Source: CAYRMV01 sp964425255 (GTDB lineage Bacteria > Bacteroidota > Bacteroidia > Flavobacteriales_D > Crocinitomicaceae). Taken from it: a DNA stretch of 12,243 nucleotides. The stretch lies in NCBI GenBank assembly GCA_964425255.1, contig CAYRMV010000100.1, forward strand, positions 1 through 12,243, given 5' to 3'. The notes under the pieces are model-generated. The model had not been told where the DNA came from and did not search any database. It worked only from the letters and a program-made list of their open reading frames with translations. Below are positions 6,301 to 12,243 of the stretch, piece by piece. Position numbers and translations under genes: made by a program. Within the stretch, counting starts at the first letter, position 1. Every line of letters starts with the position of its first letter.

Positions 6301-7101
6301 CAAGGGTAGCAATATCAGATAGATTAAAGGATGTTCTAAGTTTATAAAGAAGGTCCTTTACTTTAAAGCTAACAGCTTCACTATTAAAAGCCTTGCTCTC
6401 TACAATCCCTGTGAAAATAAGCTTAGCTTCATTTGGTCTTAATCCTGTAGTCCAAGAATACAATTTAACAAACTGGTTATCGAAGGTTATTTTATCAAAG
6501 TTTTGTTTCCAAAAATCATTAACAAAAAAAGAAATACTTCCACTTCCTTCAATTGCTGACAACCCTTCGTTGATAGTGTCTAACTCAACACCAAAGCTGC
6601 TCGTGCTTTTAATCCCTGGCTCGAAATATACTTCAAAACCATTGTTAAGGTCGTGAGGCAATGAAACACCTTTATCAGAGAAGAAAAACTGCTGCTTTAA
6701 AATGAAAAAACTATNNNNNNNNNNNNNNNNNNNNNNNNNNNNNNNNNNNNNNNNNNNNNNNNNNNNNNNNNNNNNNNNNNNNNNNNNNNNNNNNNNNNNN
6801 NNNNNNNNNNNNNNAATGAAACACCTTTATCAGAGAAGAAAAACTGCTGCTTTAAAATGAAAAAACTATTTTTAGAATTAGGGTTGGTTGTGCTTTCAAT
6901 ATAAATAAAGCTATCGTCAACAGTGTAAGGGTAAGAAGCACCGTTAAGTTTAAGGTCAACAATAACGGCACCATTTCTTGCTATTTTATACTGATTACCA
7001 GCTACAAGAGTAAACCCTTGCAACCGCTTTGAACCTTCCACAACACATAGAAGTAACTTCTCGCTGGTTGCAGCGGATTTAAAATCATTATAGTTTTTCA
7101 T
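3365..7101 (-). CDS. Tail-tip / baseplate-hub protein, split by an assembly gap (1193 aa when repaired)
   Basis: The two halves read 7101-6817 (95 residues) and 6661-3365 (1098 codons). Collapsing the 100 N plus the duplicated 55 bp leaves 3582 nt, exactly 1193 codons and a stop, with GVS joined to LPHDL in frame. The TTG at 6659-6661 is thus an internal Leu codon, not a start. In repaired numbering: an N-terminal domain with LIFTGIVES (about 176-185), the sort of module seen in tail-tip proteins; beta modules with GTGTSF or GSGTKF turns (about 255-309 and 455-513); three tandem repeats (546-641, 661-751, 767-863); and a C-terminal hub-like part (about 895-1145) with LTFTTKLSAIELQVGSVIQVNHP. 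This last part resembles the wing of lambda J/gp27-like hubs. Ribosome-binding site AGAAGA precedes the ATG at 7101. Role: tail tip, likely cell puncture or adhesin attachment. The family call is by pattern. Confidence 0.7.
6660..6869. other. Scaffold gap (100 N) flanked by an exact 55-bp duplication: assembly artefact
   Basis: The bases 6660-6714 and 6815-6869 are identical over 55 positions and border the N-run 6715-6814 on both sides. A run of exactly 100 N is a scaffolding placeholder. Two contig ends sharing 55 bp is what an unmerged k-mer overlap looks like. The real sequence most likely contains this 55-mer once and no gap. The apparent frame running through the N to 6697 is spurious. 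Confidence 0.93.
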
Positions 7102-7116
7102 TTGTTATTTTCTTCT

Positions 7117-7503
7117 CTATTGAATATCGTTTTTAGAGCCAAGTTTTTGGATAATTGACTTAAAGTCTAAGCCTGTAATTTCGGTTGCATTTTCGAGCAT
7201 ACTTTTAAATTCAACTGTGCCAACAAAACCAGCTACTAGTTTACTAACAGGAATACTTCCACCAAGCAGATAAACCTCAAGCATAAATCCTGTGATAACC
7301 GCGAGTTGATAGACAAACATCTTGGTTACTGTCCTACGCATCCCTGCTGAGCTAATTTCTTCATTTCTTTTTTTGGCTGCAATAATACCTGTCAATGCAT
7401 CTGCAAAAATTAGAACACCAACCGTAATGAGTAGCATTTTAATAGGTGCAAAAACAGCAAGCATAGAAATAAGAGTGTATTTAATAAAATTAGTTGGTTC
7501 CAT
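7117..7503 (-). CDS. Phage holin, holin-family-4-like (128 aa)
   Basis: Small membrane protein with the layout of the bacteriophage holin family 4 (Phage_holin_4_1). An N-terminal hydrophobic region (about residues 11-40) ends in FADALTGIIAAKKR. Then comes a polar loop with SSAGMRRTVTKM and a second hydrophobic stretch (VYQLAVITGFMLEVYLL). A third weaker one follows (VSKLVAGFVGTVEFKSML), then a polar C-terminus. The D..TG...A.K pattern and the S..G.RR...K loop are the recognisable family marks. I chose the ATG at 7501-7503, which begins MEPTN. It has a GGGATAGGG ribosome-binding site and overlaps the preceding gene by 14 nt. A longer frame to 7551 only reads through the upstream gene. It should form lesions in the inner membrane and release the endolysin, whose gene lies 5.3 kb further downstream. 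Confidence 0.75.
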   Translation of the reverse strand: MEPTNFIKYTLISMLAVFAPIKMLLITVGVLIFADALTGIIAAKKRNEEISSAGMRRTVTKMFVYQLAVITGFMLEVYLLGGSIPVSKLVAGFVGTVEFKSMLENATEITGLDFKSIIQKLGSKNDIQ

Positions 7504-7963
7504 GTACAACCCTATCCCTAGCCATCTGTCTCTCAACCAACAACTGCGCATATTCTTCAGCGCTCAAGCTCGTAGGCAATCCAGCATCCACTTGGTCCCT
7601 GTGTCTAAGCACCTTAAAGTCTGTAGCATTAAGGAAAGCCAAAGCTTCTAGATTGATTCTTTCTTGCTCTACTTGTGCTGAAATATCTTCGATAACCACT
7701 TCATATTCACTCGGTAGCAAATATTCGGTCACTTCCACCCCCATAACCTCAACGTCTCTAAAGTCTAAAGCGCTTGCTTTATCCTCCTCCCTCAGTGGAG
7801 TCATTGGAGTGTCGGCGACCCAGCGTTCAGGGAGGCCCCACACATTGCTGTCAATACACTGCTGCTTCCAGGCTTCAAAAGCTTCTATGCTTTCAAACTG
7901 TGAGGAGTCTGCGCCATGAGTTTGAACGCCTAATTTGTTTTTTACGATTAGTTTTTTAGTCAT
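7490..7963 (-). CDS. Tail-fibre assembly-like protein (157 aa)
   Basis: Located one base after the stop of the long tail fibre, a typical place for a fibre chaperone. The N-terminal half has QFESIEAFEAWKQQCIDSNVWGLPERWV. A linker with acidic helices follows (IEDISAQVEQERINLEALAFL). The C-terminal half reads NATDFKVLRHRDQ, then TSLSAEEYAQLLVERQMARDRVV. That last pattern (T-D-[WF]-K-x-x-R, then L-S-x-x-E-Y...L...R...R) resembles the C-terminal segment of phage tail-fibre assembly proteins and related DUF4376-type proteins. These are proposed to help fibre folding or attachment. The ribosome-binding site is weak (AAGGT), so coupling to the fibre gene is likely. Base composition is higher in GC than in the hub gene. 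The chaperone role is inferred. Confidence 0.55.
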   Translation of the reverse strand: MTKKLIVKNKLGVQTHGADSSQFESIEAFEAWKQQCIDSNVWGLPERWVADTPMTPLREEDKASALDFRDVEVMGVEVTEYLLPSEYEVVIEDISAQVEQERINLEALAFLNATDFKVLRHRDQVDAGLPTSLSAEEYAQLLVERQMARDRVVHGTN

Positions 7964-7964
7964 G

Positions 7965-10466
7965 TTATTTTACCTTGTAGATGTAGACGTAGTTTAAGTC
8001 GCCAGATGTAGCTAATTCTCGACTTGTTCCTTCACCATGAACCAATCGAAAATCAATAGTCTGTCCAGCATTCAATGGTACAAGGTCATCACCCTGTAGG
8101 TCTTGGTATAAAGTTGCGCCTGTAACTTCAACAACTTTAGTGCCTGGCCTAGAGAGCTGAGCGTTATCTTTATAAATCCATGCGCTGATTAGTGTAGTAG
8201 CGGTGAAAGATTTATTATTATCGAAGAAAAACTTAAACCCGACATGGTATAACCCAGCTTCAGATGCAGTAAATGTCCCTGTGGTTGGATTGAATGCGCC
8301 ATGAGTATCAAATGTTTTTGTCCAGCCAGTTACTTTAGTTGGAGTAGTACCAGTTGGGACACTGAAGCCCGATGAATTAACATACCTACAAGCCACCGTC
8401 TCACTCGCCGAGATTGTTGGGGAGCCGGAGAGTTTGGAGATGTCGCAAGTTAAATTGGACGTTCCTAATATTGTATTTGTTGAATCAATCGCAAAAGCTA
8501 TCGTATCGCCAACTTTTAGGTTTTGAAGCATTGTCGCTCCGCTGCCAATACTTGAATCTGGTAAGTAACCTGCATATTTGTACGGCGTACCATTTAGTAA
8601 AATACGCAAACCTGCTTGCGCCGCTGTAGCATTAAACAGGTTCATTGATACTAGGTAATCACCAGGTGACCTTACTGTATAAGTATTTGTAGACCAACCA
8701 CCGAGAGTGTCTCTTACTGCTGTTAAATTGATTGGTGTGTGTACGCCTGGAGTGTACGTTGAAGCTACATACCCAGAAAAAGCCACAACCCGCCCATCAT
8801 ATCCATCAGATTGCTGCGTTGAACTGCTCCAGCCGAGGATGTCAACCTCGAACCAGCCATCTACAATGCCAGTACCGAAGTCACTTCCGTTTATTGGCCC
8901 ACCAGAACCATTGTTAGTAATAAACCGAACTGTCGTTGCTCCGTTGGTTGTTGTTATAAATACGTCTTTACTTGTTGTCGACTGGGCCCAAGCTGCTCCA
9001 ATAACTTCATTGCCTGTAGTAGATGCCACTAGACCAGAGGGAAGACTAACGGTCGCCGCTGAAGCTCCCCCAGAAGCCGCAATAAATCTAAATTTAACTC
9101 TAAGCTTTTTACCGATTCGATAAGCTTCAAACGCATGATTTGTTACAGTCCCTAGATTTGTAAAAACAGGAGCGTAGGAACCAAGGTCACTCACAGGACT
9201 TCCGTACACATACTGACTAGGACTTACACTCGTAATACACTCAACAACCCATGCACTATTTGCAGTTTCTGCTACATAAGCAATTAAGCGCATGTTTGTA
9301 GCATTATAAGGTGTTTGGATACTGCCGCTAAATCTGTCACTTATTGTTGTACTGTTACTTAGTAACTTAAATGAGCTTGGTTCAGCTAATGTGTAAGTAG
9401 CGCCGTTGTCTGTAGAAAAAGCAGCGTACCAAATTAGACTTGAATCAGTAGTGTTGCTACCAGCTACAAAAGTACCTGAATTAATGATGTAGTTAACATC
9501 AATCTTTAGTACTTTAGCTCTGTAATCGAGTGGTAAAACAAAATCAGAAACAACTGCTCTACCTTGTCTTGATGAGCCGGATGATTTAGTAAGCAGGAAG
9601 CTCGTTGTCCCTGTTCCTAATGGAGTGGTAGTAGTTGTAGATATGGCAAAAGCGCCAGCACCAGAAGAAGGAGTGAATGTACCAGAAGGACGAGCGGCAG
9701 CAGCAAATGAGCCTTCTGTCCAGCCTGTAGTGCCAGAGGAGCCGTCAGGATTAGTGATAAAGTTGATTTGACCTGAGCCTGAGCCAACAGGTTTTAAAAC
9801 CGTACCGTCATCGTAGTAAACTTTGTCTTCGTCTGTTGCATAAACAACAGTACCTTCTTTACGAGTAAGAGCGTCCAACGTTGACTTAGCGGCTTTTGGT
9901 AATGTTATTCTGGATGTGTTAGAAGCTGTACCACCGTCGATGTCTGAAGCTGTGATTGTTTTATTTGAAATACTTTGTGTGTCGGTTAATGTAACCGCTG
10001 TTGCTGACAACGCTCTTGTGTCAATGTCACTTTGTAACTCATTCAATGCATCTTGAACATTAGTTGCAACAAGGTTACCAGCAGGGGTATTTGAAATTGT
10101 ACTAGCAGCATGAGCGTCTGTCGTGTCACTAATATGTGCTGTAAGGTCAGAAGCAAGCGCTTTAGTAGTTAAGTCATCCTGAATATCTGAAACAACAGAG
10201 TCATTAGATAAAATATAACCGTCTAAATTATTTTGAACATTATCAAGCTCTGCCTGTGTAGCTATATTTTGCCAAGCTGTACCGTCGTAATAACGTATAT
10301 TATTTGAAGTTGTGTTAAAGTAGACGTCACTCTTAGCCGCAGCACTACCCTTGTTTGCAACAAAAGCTGAATCATCAATAAACTGTTGGTATTGGTTTGC
10401 TGGGTTTTGGGTAATAGTGGGCTCTACGCTGGATGAAAATCCATCGCTAAACTGAATGTTACGCAT
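7965..10466 (-). CDS. Long modular tail fibre with two C-terminal C1q-like domains (833 aa)
   Basis: Domains in order. Residues 1-75 are a virion-attachment-like segment with a YYDGTAWQNIATQ motif. Residues 75-215 are a coiled/beta-prism stalk with AHAASTISNTPAGNLVATNVQDALNELQ-type sequence, LTDTQSISNKTI and a second YYDDGT element, all common in phage fibres. Residues 222-410 are a beta-sandwich starting FITNPDGSSGTTGWT, like carbohydrate-binding-type modules. Residues 411-548 are a further beta module (EAYRIGKKLRVKFRF). Residues 549-677 and 678-833 look like two tandem C1q/TNF-like jelly rolls, shown by YTVRSPGDYLVSMNL and FTASEAGLYHVGFKF, each with a late NLKVGDTIAF or PLNAGQTIDF strand. 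It is probably the main receptor-binding fibre, folded as a trimer. A TAGGAA ribosome-binding site precedes the ATG. It lies after the first hairpin cassette and before the fibre-assembly-like gene. Confidence 0.8.
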   Translation of the reverse strand: MRNIQFSDGFSSSVEPTITQNPANQYQQFIDDSAFVANKGSAAAKSDVYFNTTSNNIRYYDGTAWQNIATQAELDNVQNNLDGYILSNDSVVSDIQDDLTTKALASDLTAHISDTTDAHAASTISNTPAGNLVATNVQDALNELQSDIDTRALSATAVTLTDTQSISNKTITASDIDGGTASNTSRITLPKAAKSTLDALTRKEGTVVYATDEDKVYYDDGTVLKPVGSGSGQINFITNPDGSSGTTGWTEGSFAAAARPSGTFTPSSGAGAFAISTTTTTPLGTGTTSFLLTKSSGSSRQGRAVVSDFVLPLDYRAKVLKIDVNYIINSGTFVAGSNTTDSSLIWYAAFSTDNGATYTLAEPSSFKLLSNSTTISDRFSGSIQTPYNATNMRLIAYVAETANSAWVVECITSVSPSQYVYGSPVSDLGSYAPVFTNLGTVTNHAFEAYRIGKKLRVKFRFIAASGGASAATVSLPSGLVASTTGNEVIGAAWAQSTTSKDVFITTTNGATTVRFITNNGSGGPINGSDFGTGIVDGWFEVDILGWSSSTQQSDGYDGRVVAFSGYVASTYTPGVHTPINLTAVRDTLGGWSTNTYTVRSPGDYLVSMNLFNATAAQAGLRILLNGTPYKYAGYLPDSSIGSGATMLQNLKVGDTIAFAIDSTNTILGTSNLTCDISKLSGSPTISASETVACRYVNSSGFSVPTGTTPTKVTGWTKTFDTHGAFNPTTGTFTASEAGLYHVGFKFFFDNNKSFTATTLISAWIYKDNAQLSRPGTKVVEVTGATLYQDLQGDDLVPLNAGQTIDFRLVHGEGTSRELATSGDLNYVYIYKVK

Positions 10467-10560
10467 TTTAATTGTTCCTAGATTTTAAAAAGAAAAAGGG
10501 CTGGCTACTTGTGTAACCAACCCTCTATAGATGACCGATTTTGCAACCGTGGATGCAACC
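10464..10560 (-). repeat. Duplicated intergenic cassette, copy 1
   Basis: Matches the intergenic stretch at 3273-3364: GGTTGCAT, spacer, 12-bp hairpin, T-rich tract, TAGGAA, AATTA, ATG, in the same order and orientation. The hairpin arms are the most conserved part; the loop and the spacer differ. The spacer here contains an extra GGTTGCA, making the copy a few bases longer. Confidence 0.7.
10487..10524 (-). terminator. Intrinsic terminator between the adhesin-like gene and the long tail fibre
   Basis: On the minus strand, AGGGTTGGTTAC (10513-10524) pairs over all 12 positions with GTAGCCAGCCCT (10497-10508), with two G-U pairs, across a 4-nt loop (10509-10512). The tract TTTTTCTTTTT follows (10487-10497). 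It ends the transcript 44 nt beyond the stop of the 139-residue gene. The fibre gene begins only 20 nt after the T-tract, so its expression must come from read-through, anti-termination or a promoter very near the hairpin. Confidence 0.75.
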
Positions 10561-10567
10561 TACTGCT

Positions 10568-10987
10568 TTATTTAAGAGACCAAACCTCTAAAGCCAGTGG
10601 TGCATAGATTGAATTGTTGTTTGTGTAGGTAGCTGGGTAAGAAGTAAGGTCATAAGAATTACACCAACCAACAAAAGCGCTTTCACTAAATGAATAGCTT
10701 TCATCGTTTGTTAAATAAACTCTGTACTCTGTGCCTGATTTTAAAGAAACGGATATGTTGAATGTAATAAGCCCATGATAAAACTGCCCAGGTATATCTG
10801 CGATTAACACCGCATCACTAACCGCAACCTTTTTGTTATTTATGTCTCTTACTTCAACCCTCAAACTTCCTGCTGGGTTGTTGTGCTTGTATAAATGTAA
10901 CCTTATTGCTTTAACAAACTCGTTTTGTTCTGGCTTAATCACTTGGAATAGCTCACTGTTTTTTAACTCGTGTAACAAAAGTGTCAT
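10568..10987 (-). CDS. Small beta-sandwich adhesin-like minor tail protein (139 aa)
   Basis: I recognise a pattern rather than a named protein: FVKAIRLHLYKHNNPAGSLRVEVRD, then a short variable stretch with PGQFYHGLITFNISVSLKSGTEYRVYL, then VGWCNS...YPATYTNNN. This order (a PxGSLxVxIR strand, a hinge, xxLxxGTxYxVxL, then a W and a YP turn) recurs in beta-sandwich modules appended to phage and surface proteins. It fits a jelly-roll carbohydrate- or receptor-binding fold. There is no signal peptide or membrane helix. Its ATG overlaps the stop of the Dit-like gene by one base (TAATG), so the two are translationally coupled and may work together at the tail tip. It is followed by the first terminator cassette. 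Confidence 0.5.
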   Translation of the reverse strand: MTLLLHELKNSELFQVIKPEQNEFVKAIRLHLYKHNNPAGSLRVEVRDINNKKVAVSDAVLIADIPGQFYHGLITFNISVSLKSGTEYRVYLTNDESYSFSESAFVGWCNSYDLTSYPATYTNNNSIYAPLALEVWSLK

Positions 10988-12078
10988 TACAACACCTCTG
11001 TTATTGTTAAACTGCTGCTTAGGTATTTATACATAATGTGATTAAGACCAAACGAATCACCAAGCTTGCCATAGATTGCATAGTTGTCTTTGTTGAAAAC
11101 GCTTCCACTCTCCTCTAAGGCAATGAACACAGGTTTTCTATTACCCACCTGCTTAAACATCACTTCCATTGCCTCTGCTATCTCATAATCAAGCAGGTTG
11201 AAGTTAATACTTAAGGTATTTAACTGTGGAAACTCATCAACCCAACTATTACCAAACTCATTACTTGTTGTTTGAGATAGGTCTGAAATACTCCAACTAA
11301 AACCATTGTCAGGATTTTGAAGAGTTTCTGCTTTACCAAGTATGAGCACACCAAGACTTACATAAAGATATGGGTTGGTTTTGTCTTCAATCTTAACTCG
11401 CCAAAAGCGATATGTTTCAGGAGTTGTTAGATAGAGTGACGCTATTTCGTATGTTTCATTGATTGTCATTTCGTGACTAAAGGCTGGATTACTCCACTCA
11501 TTAGTTGCATTAGCTTCAACAGTGACAACAGCATCTGGTGAAAGTCTTATGTTACCCTTTGGCCAAAGCATAACTACCGAGTCAATTTCTTCGGTTGTCT
11601 TTAAATCAAAGGCTAACCACTCTTCTGTGTGAATAGCGATTGTAGCGCCTGTGTAGCTGTTACTACCTGTGTAATCAACCCCATCAAAACCGCAATAAGT
11701 TGTTAGGAACGAGGTTGCAGTGTTGTGAAGTGTGAAGTTGTCGGGAGAAGTAATTGACCACAATCCTGTTGTTTCTGACTTTACCACTGTAAAACTCTGG
11801 GTTGTTACACTTTCGAGTTTTGATTTAATGTGAGCAGAAAGAGACGGTCCTGTATAACTGCCTTGGTCAATAGTAACTGTGTGCATATCATTAAGGGAGT
11901 CTGTAAAAACAAGCTCCCTGTTATCAACCACTTTAAAATAACCACCACTATTGCTGCGCCACTCTTTACTTCTAAACTCATGCTTTATGTTAGAAGCTGG
12001 GAAGTAAATAGACTCTGAGCTTTTGCCAATAATGGACGTTTCAGACAACTGTGCATAGTTGTACGAAATTAATTTCAT
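10987..12078 (-). CDS. Dit-like minor tail protein with nested discoidin-like domain (363 aa)
   Basis: Three regions can be seen. Around residues 25-45 (FPASNIKHEFRSKEWRS) and again at 150-250 (EEWLAFDLKTTEEIDSVVMLW ... YRFWRVKIED ... SLGVLILGK) there is an F5/8 type C (discoidin)-like beta-sandwich. It seems to be interrupted at about 50-145 by a small module with SYTGPSLSAHIKSKLE and YCGFDGVDYTG. Residues 260-363 (FSWSISDLSQTTSNEFG, LNTLSINFNLLDYEIAEAM, KPVFIALEESG, YAIYGKLGDSFGLNH, LTITEVL) resemble the end of distal tail or baseplate proteins that pack as a ring. It follows the probable tape measure gene, the usual place for a distal tail protein. The ribosome-binding site AAAGGA is strong. 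Discoidin-like domains often bind sugars. Confidence 0.6.
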   Translation of the reverse strand: MKLISYNYAQLSETSIIGKSSESIYFPASNIKHEFRSKEWRSNSGGYFKVVDNRELVFTDSLNDMHTVTIDQGSYTGPSLSAHIKSKLESVTTQSFTVVKSETTGLWSITSPDNFTLHNTATSFLTTYCGFDGVDYTGSNSYTGATIAIHTEEWLAFDLKTTEEIDSVVMLWPKGNIRLSPDAVVTVEANATNEWSNPAFSHEMTINETYEIASLYLTTPETYRFWRVKIEDKTNPYLYVSLGVLILGKAETLQNPDNGFSWSISDLSQTTSNEFGNSWVDEFPQLNTLSINFNLLDYEIAEAMEVMFKQVGNRKPVFIALEESGSVFNKDNYAIYGKLGDSFGLNHIMYKYLSSSLTITEVL

Positions 12079-12094
12079 TTTTTATTTTCCTTTA

Positions 12095-12243
12095 TTAGTA
12101 AGCAGAGATAGAGCGTCCAGAGCCAAGCTCGGATTTAACTACATTAACAATTTCACGCCCATTGATTTCAATGGTTGTACCTGATTTAACAGCTGATAAG
12201 ATTGCAGCAAGTAATGCATTTGTTTCATCGTTTGAACCAGAGC
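12095..12243 (-). CDS. C-terminal fragment of a large tail protein, probably the tape measure (partial)
   Basis: The window ends inside this gene. The visible 49 codons read ...DETNALLAAILSAVKSGTTIEINGREIVNVVKSELGSGRSISAY and stop at TAA (12095-12097), with a second in-frame TAA next to it. A final helix followed by a 'xIxINGRExxxxV' beta-helix ending and a short RxISxY tail is common at the C-terminus of phage tape measure proteins. The position just before the Dit-like gene agrees with this. The evidence is a short fragment plus gene order, so another minor tail protein is possible. Confidence 0.5.
   Translation of the reverse strand, partial: SGSNDETNALLAAILSAVKSGTTIEINGREIVNVVKSELGSGRSISAY

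Noticed and set aside
3365..6661. Independent 1098-residue gene starting at TTG 6659-6661
   Set aside because: The TTG is an internal Leu codon once the duplicated 55 bp and the N are removed. The true start is the ATG at 7101, which has a ribosome-binding site.
6697..7101. Independent 134-residue gene with its C-terminus reading through the N
   Set aside because: The last residues come from the duplicated 55-mer in the wrong frame after an arbitrary-length gap; only the first 95 residues are real.
7117..7551. 144-residue holin starting at 7551
   Set aside because: The first 16 codons lie inside the upstream fibre-assembly-like gene and have no membrane or family character. The ATG at 7503 has a ribosome-binding site and begins the family-like sequence.
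7965..10466. Diversity-generating retroelement acting on the tail fibre
   Set aside because: No reverse transcriptase gene and no template/variable repeat pair is visible in the window.

Overview
The window is a late structural and lysis region of a tailed double-stranded DNA phage or prophage. The host is probably a Gram-negative bacterium with low to moderate GC: there is a lipoprotein with a typical lipobox, a spanin-like gene beside the endolysin, and Shine-Dalgarno-led genes that nearly all end in TAA. I cannot name the host or phage genus from the sequence. No integrase, tRNA, rRNA, CRISPR array or insertion sequence is visible.

The main block, about 1029 to 12243, is transcribed on the minus strand, so it reads from right to left. 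In that order it holds: the C-terminal end of a large gene, probably the tape measure (12095-12243); a Dit-like minor tail protein (10987-12078); a small beta-sandwich adhesin-like protein (10568-10987); a terminator hairpin; a long modular tail fibre with two C1q-like tip domains (7965-10466); a fibre-assembly-like protein (7490-7963); a holin (7117-7503); a large tail-tip or baseplate-hub protein (3365-7101); a second, nearly identical terminator hairpin; a short fibre with a coiled-coil start (2757-3275); a tail-collar fibre (2117-2743); an HExxH metallopeptidase (1813-2112); an M15 endolysin (1424-1816); and a spanin-like membrane protein (1029-1427). Many junctions are 1 to 14 nt overlaps or gaps of a few bases, which suggests translational coupling. 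The order fits a long-flexible-tail (siphophage-like) layout: tape measure, distal tail, tip, fibres, lysis. The holin is unusual in sitting between the fibre and the hub, far from the endolysin.

The left end (1-970) is different. A small ribbon-helix-helix-like regulator faces left, behind a terminator at the window edge. Divergent from it, two small plus-strand genes (an unknown basic protein and a four-cysteine lipoprotein) form a moron-like unit that converges on the lysis genes.

The clearest technical result concerns the 100-N gap at 6715-6814. It is flanked by an exact 55-bp duplication, the mark of two assembly contigs that overlap by one k-mer. Removing 155 bp fuses the two flanking reading frames into one uninterrupted 1193-residue hub gene. 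The clearest biological oddity is a duplicated intergenic cassette of about 90 bp (hairpin, U-tract and ribosome-binding site) placed before two different fibre genes 7.2 kb apart.
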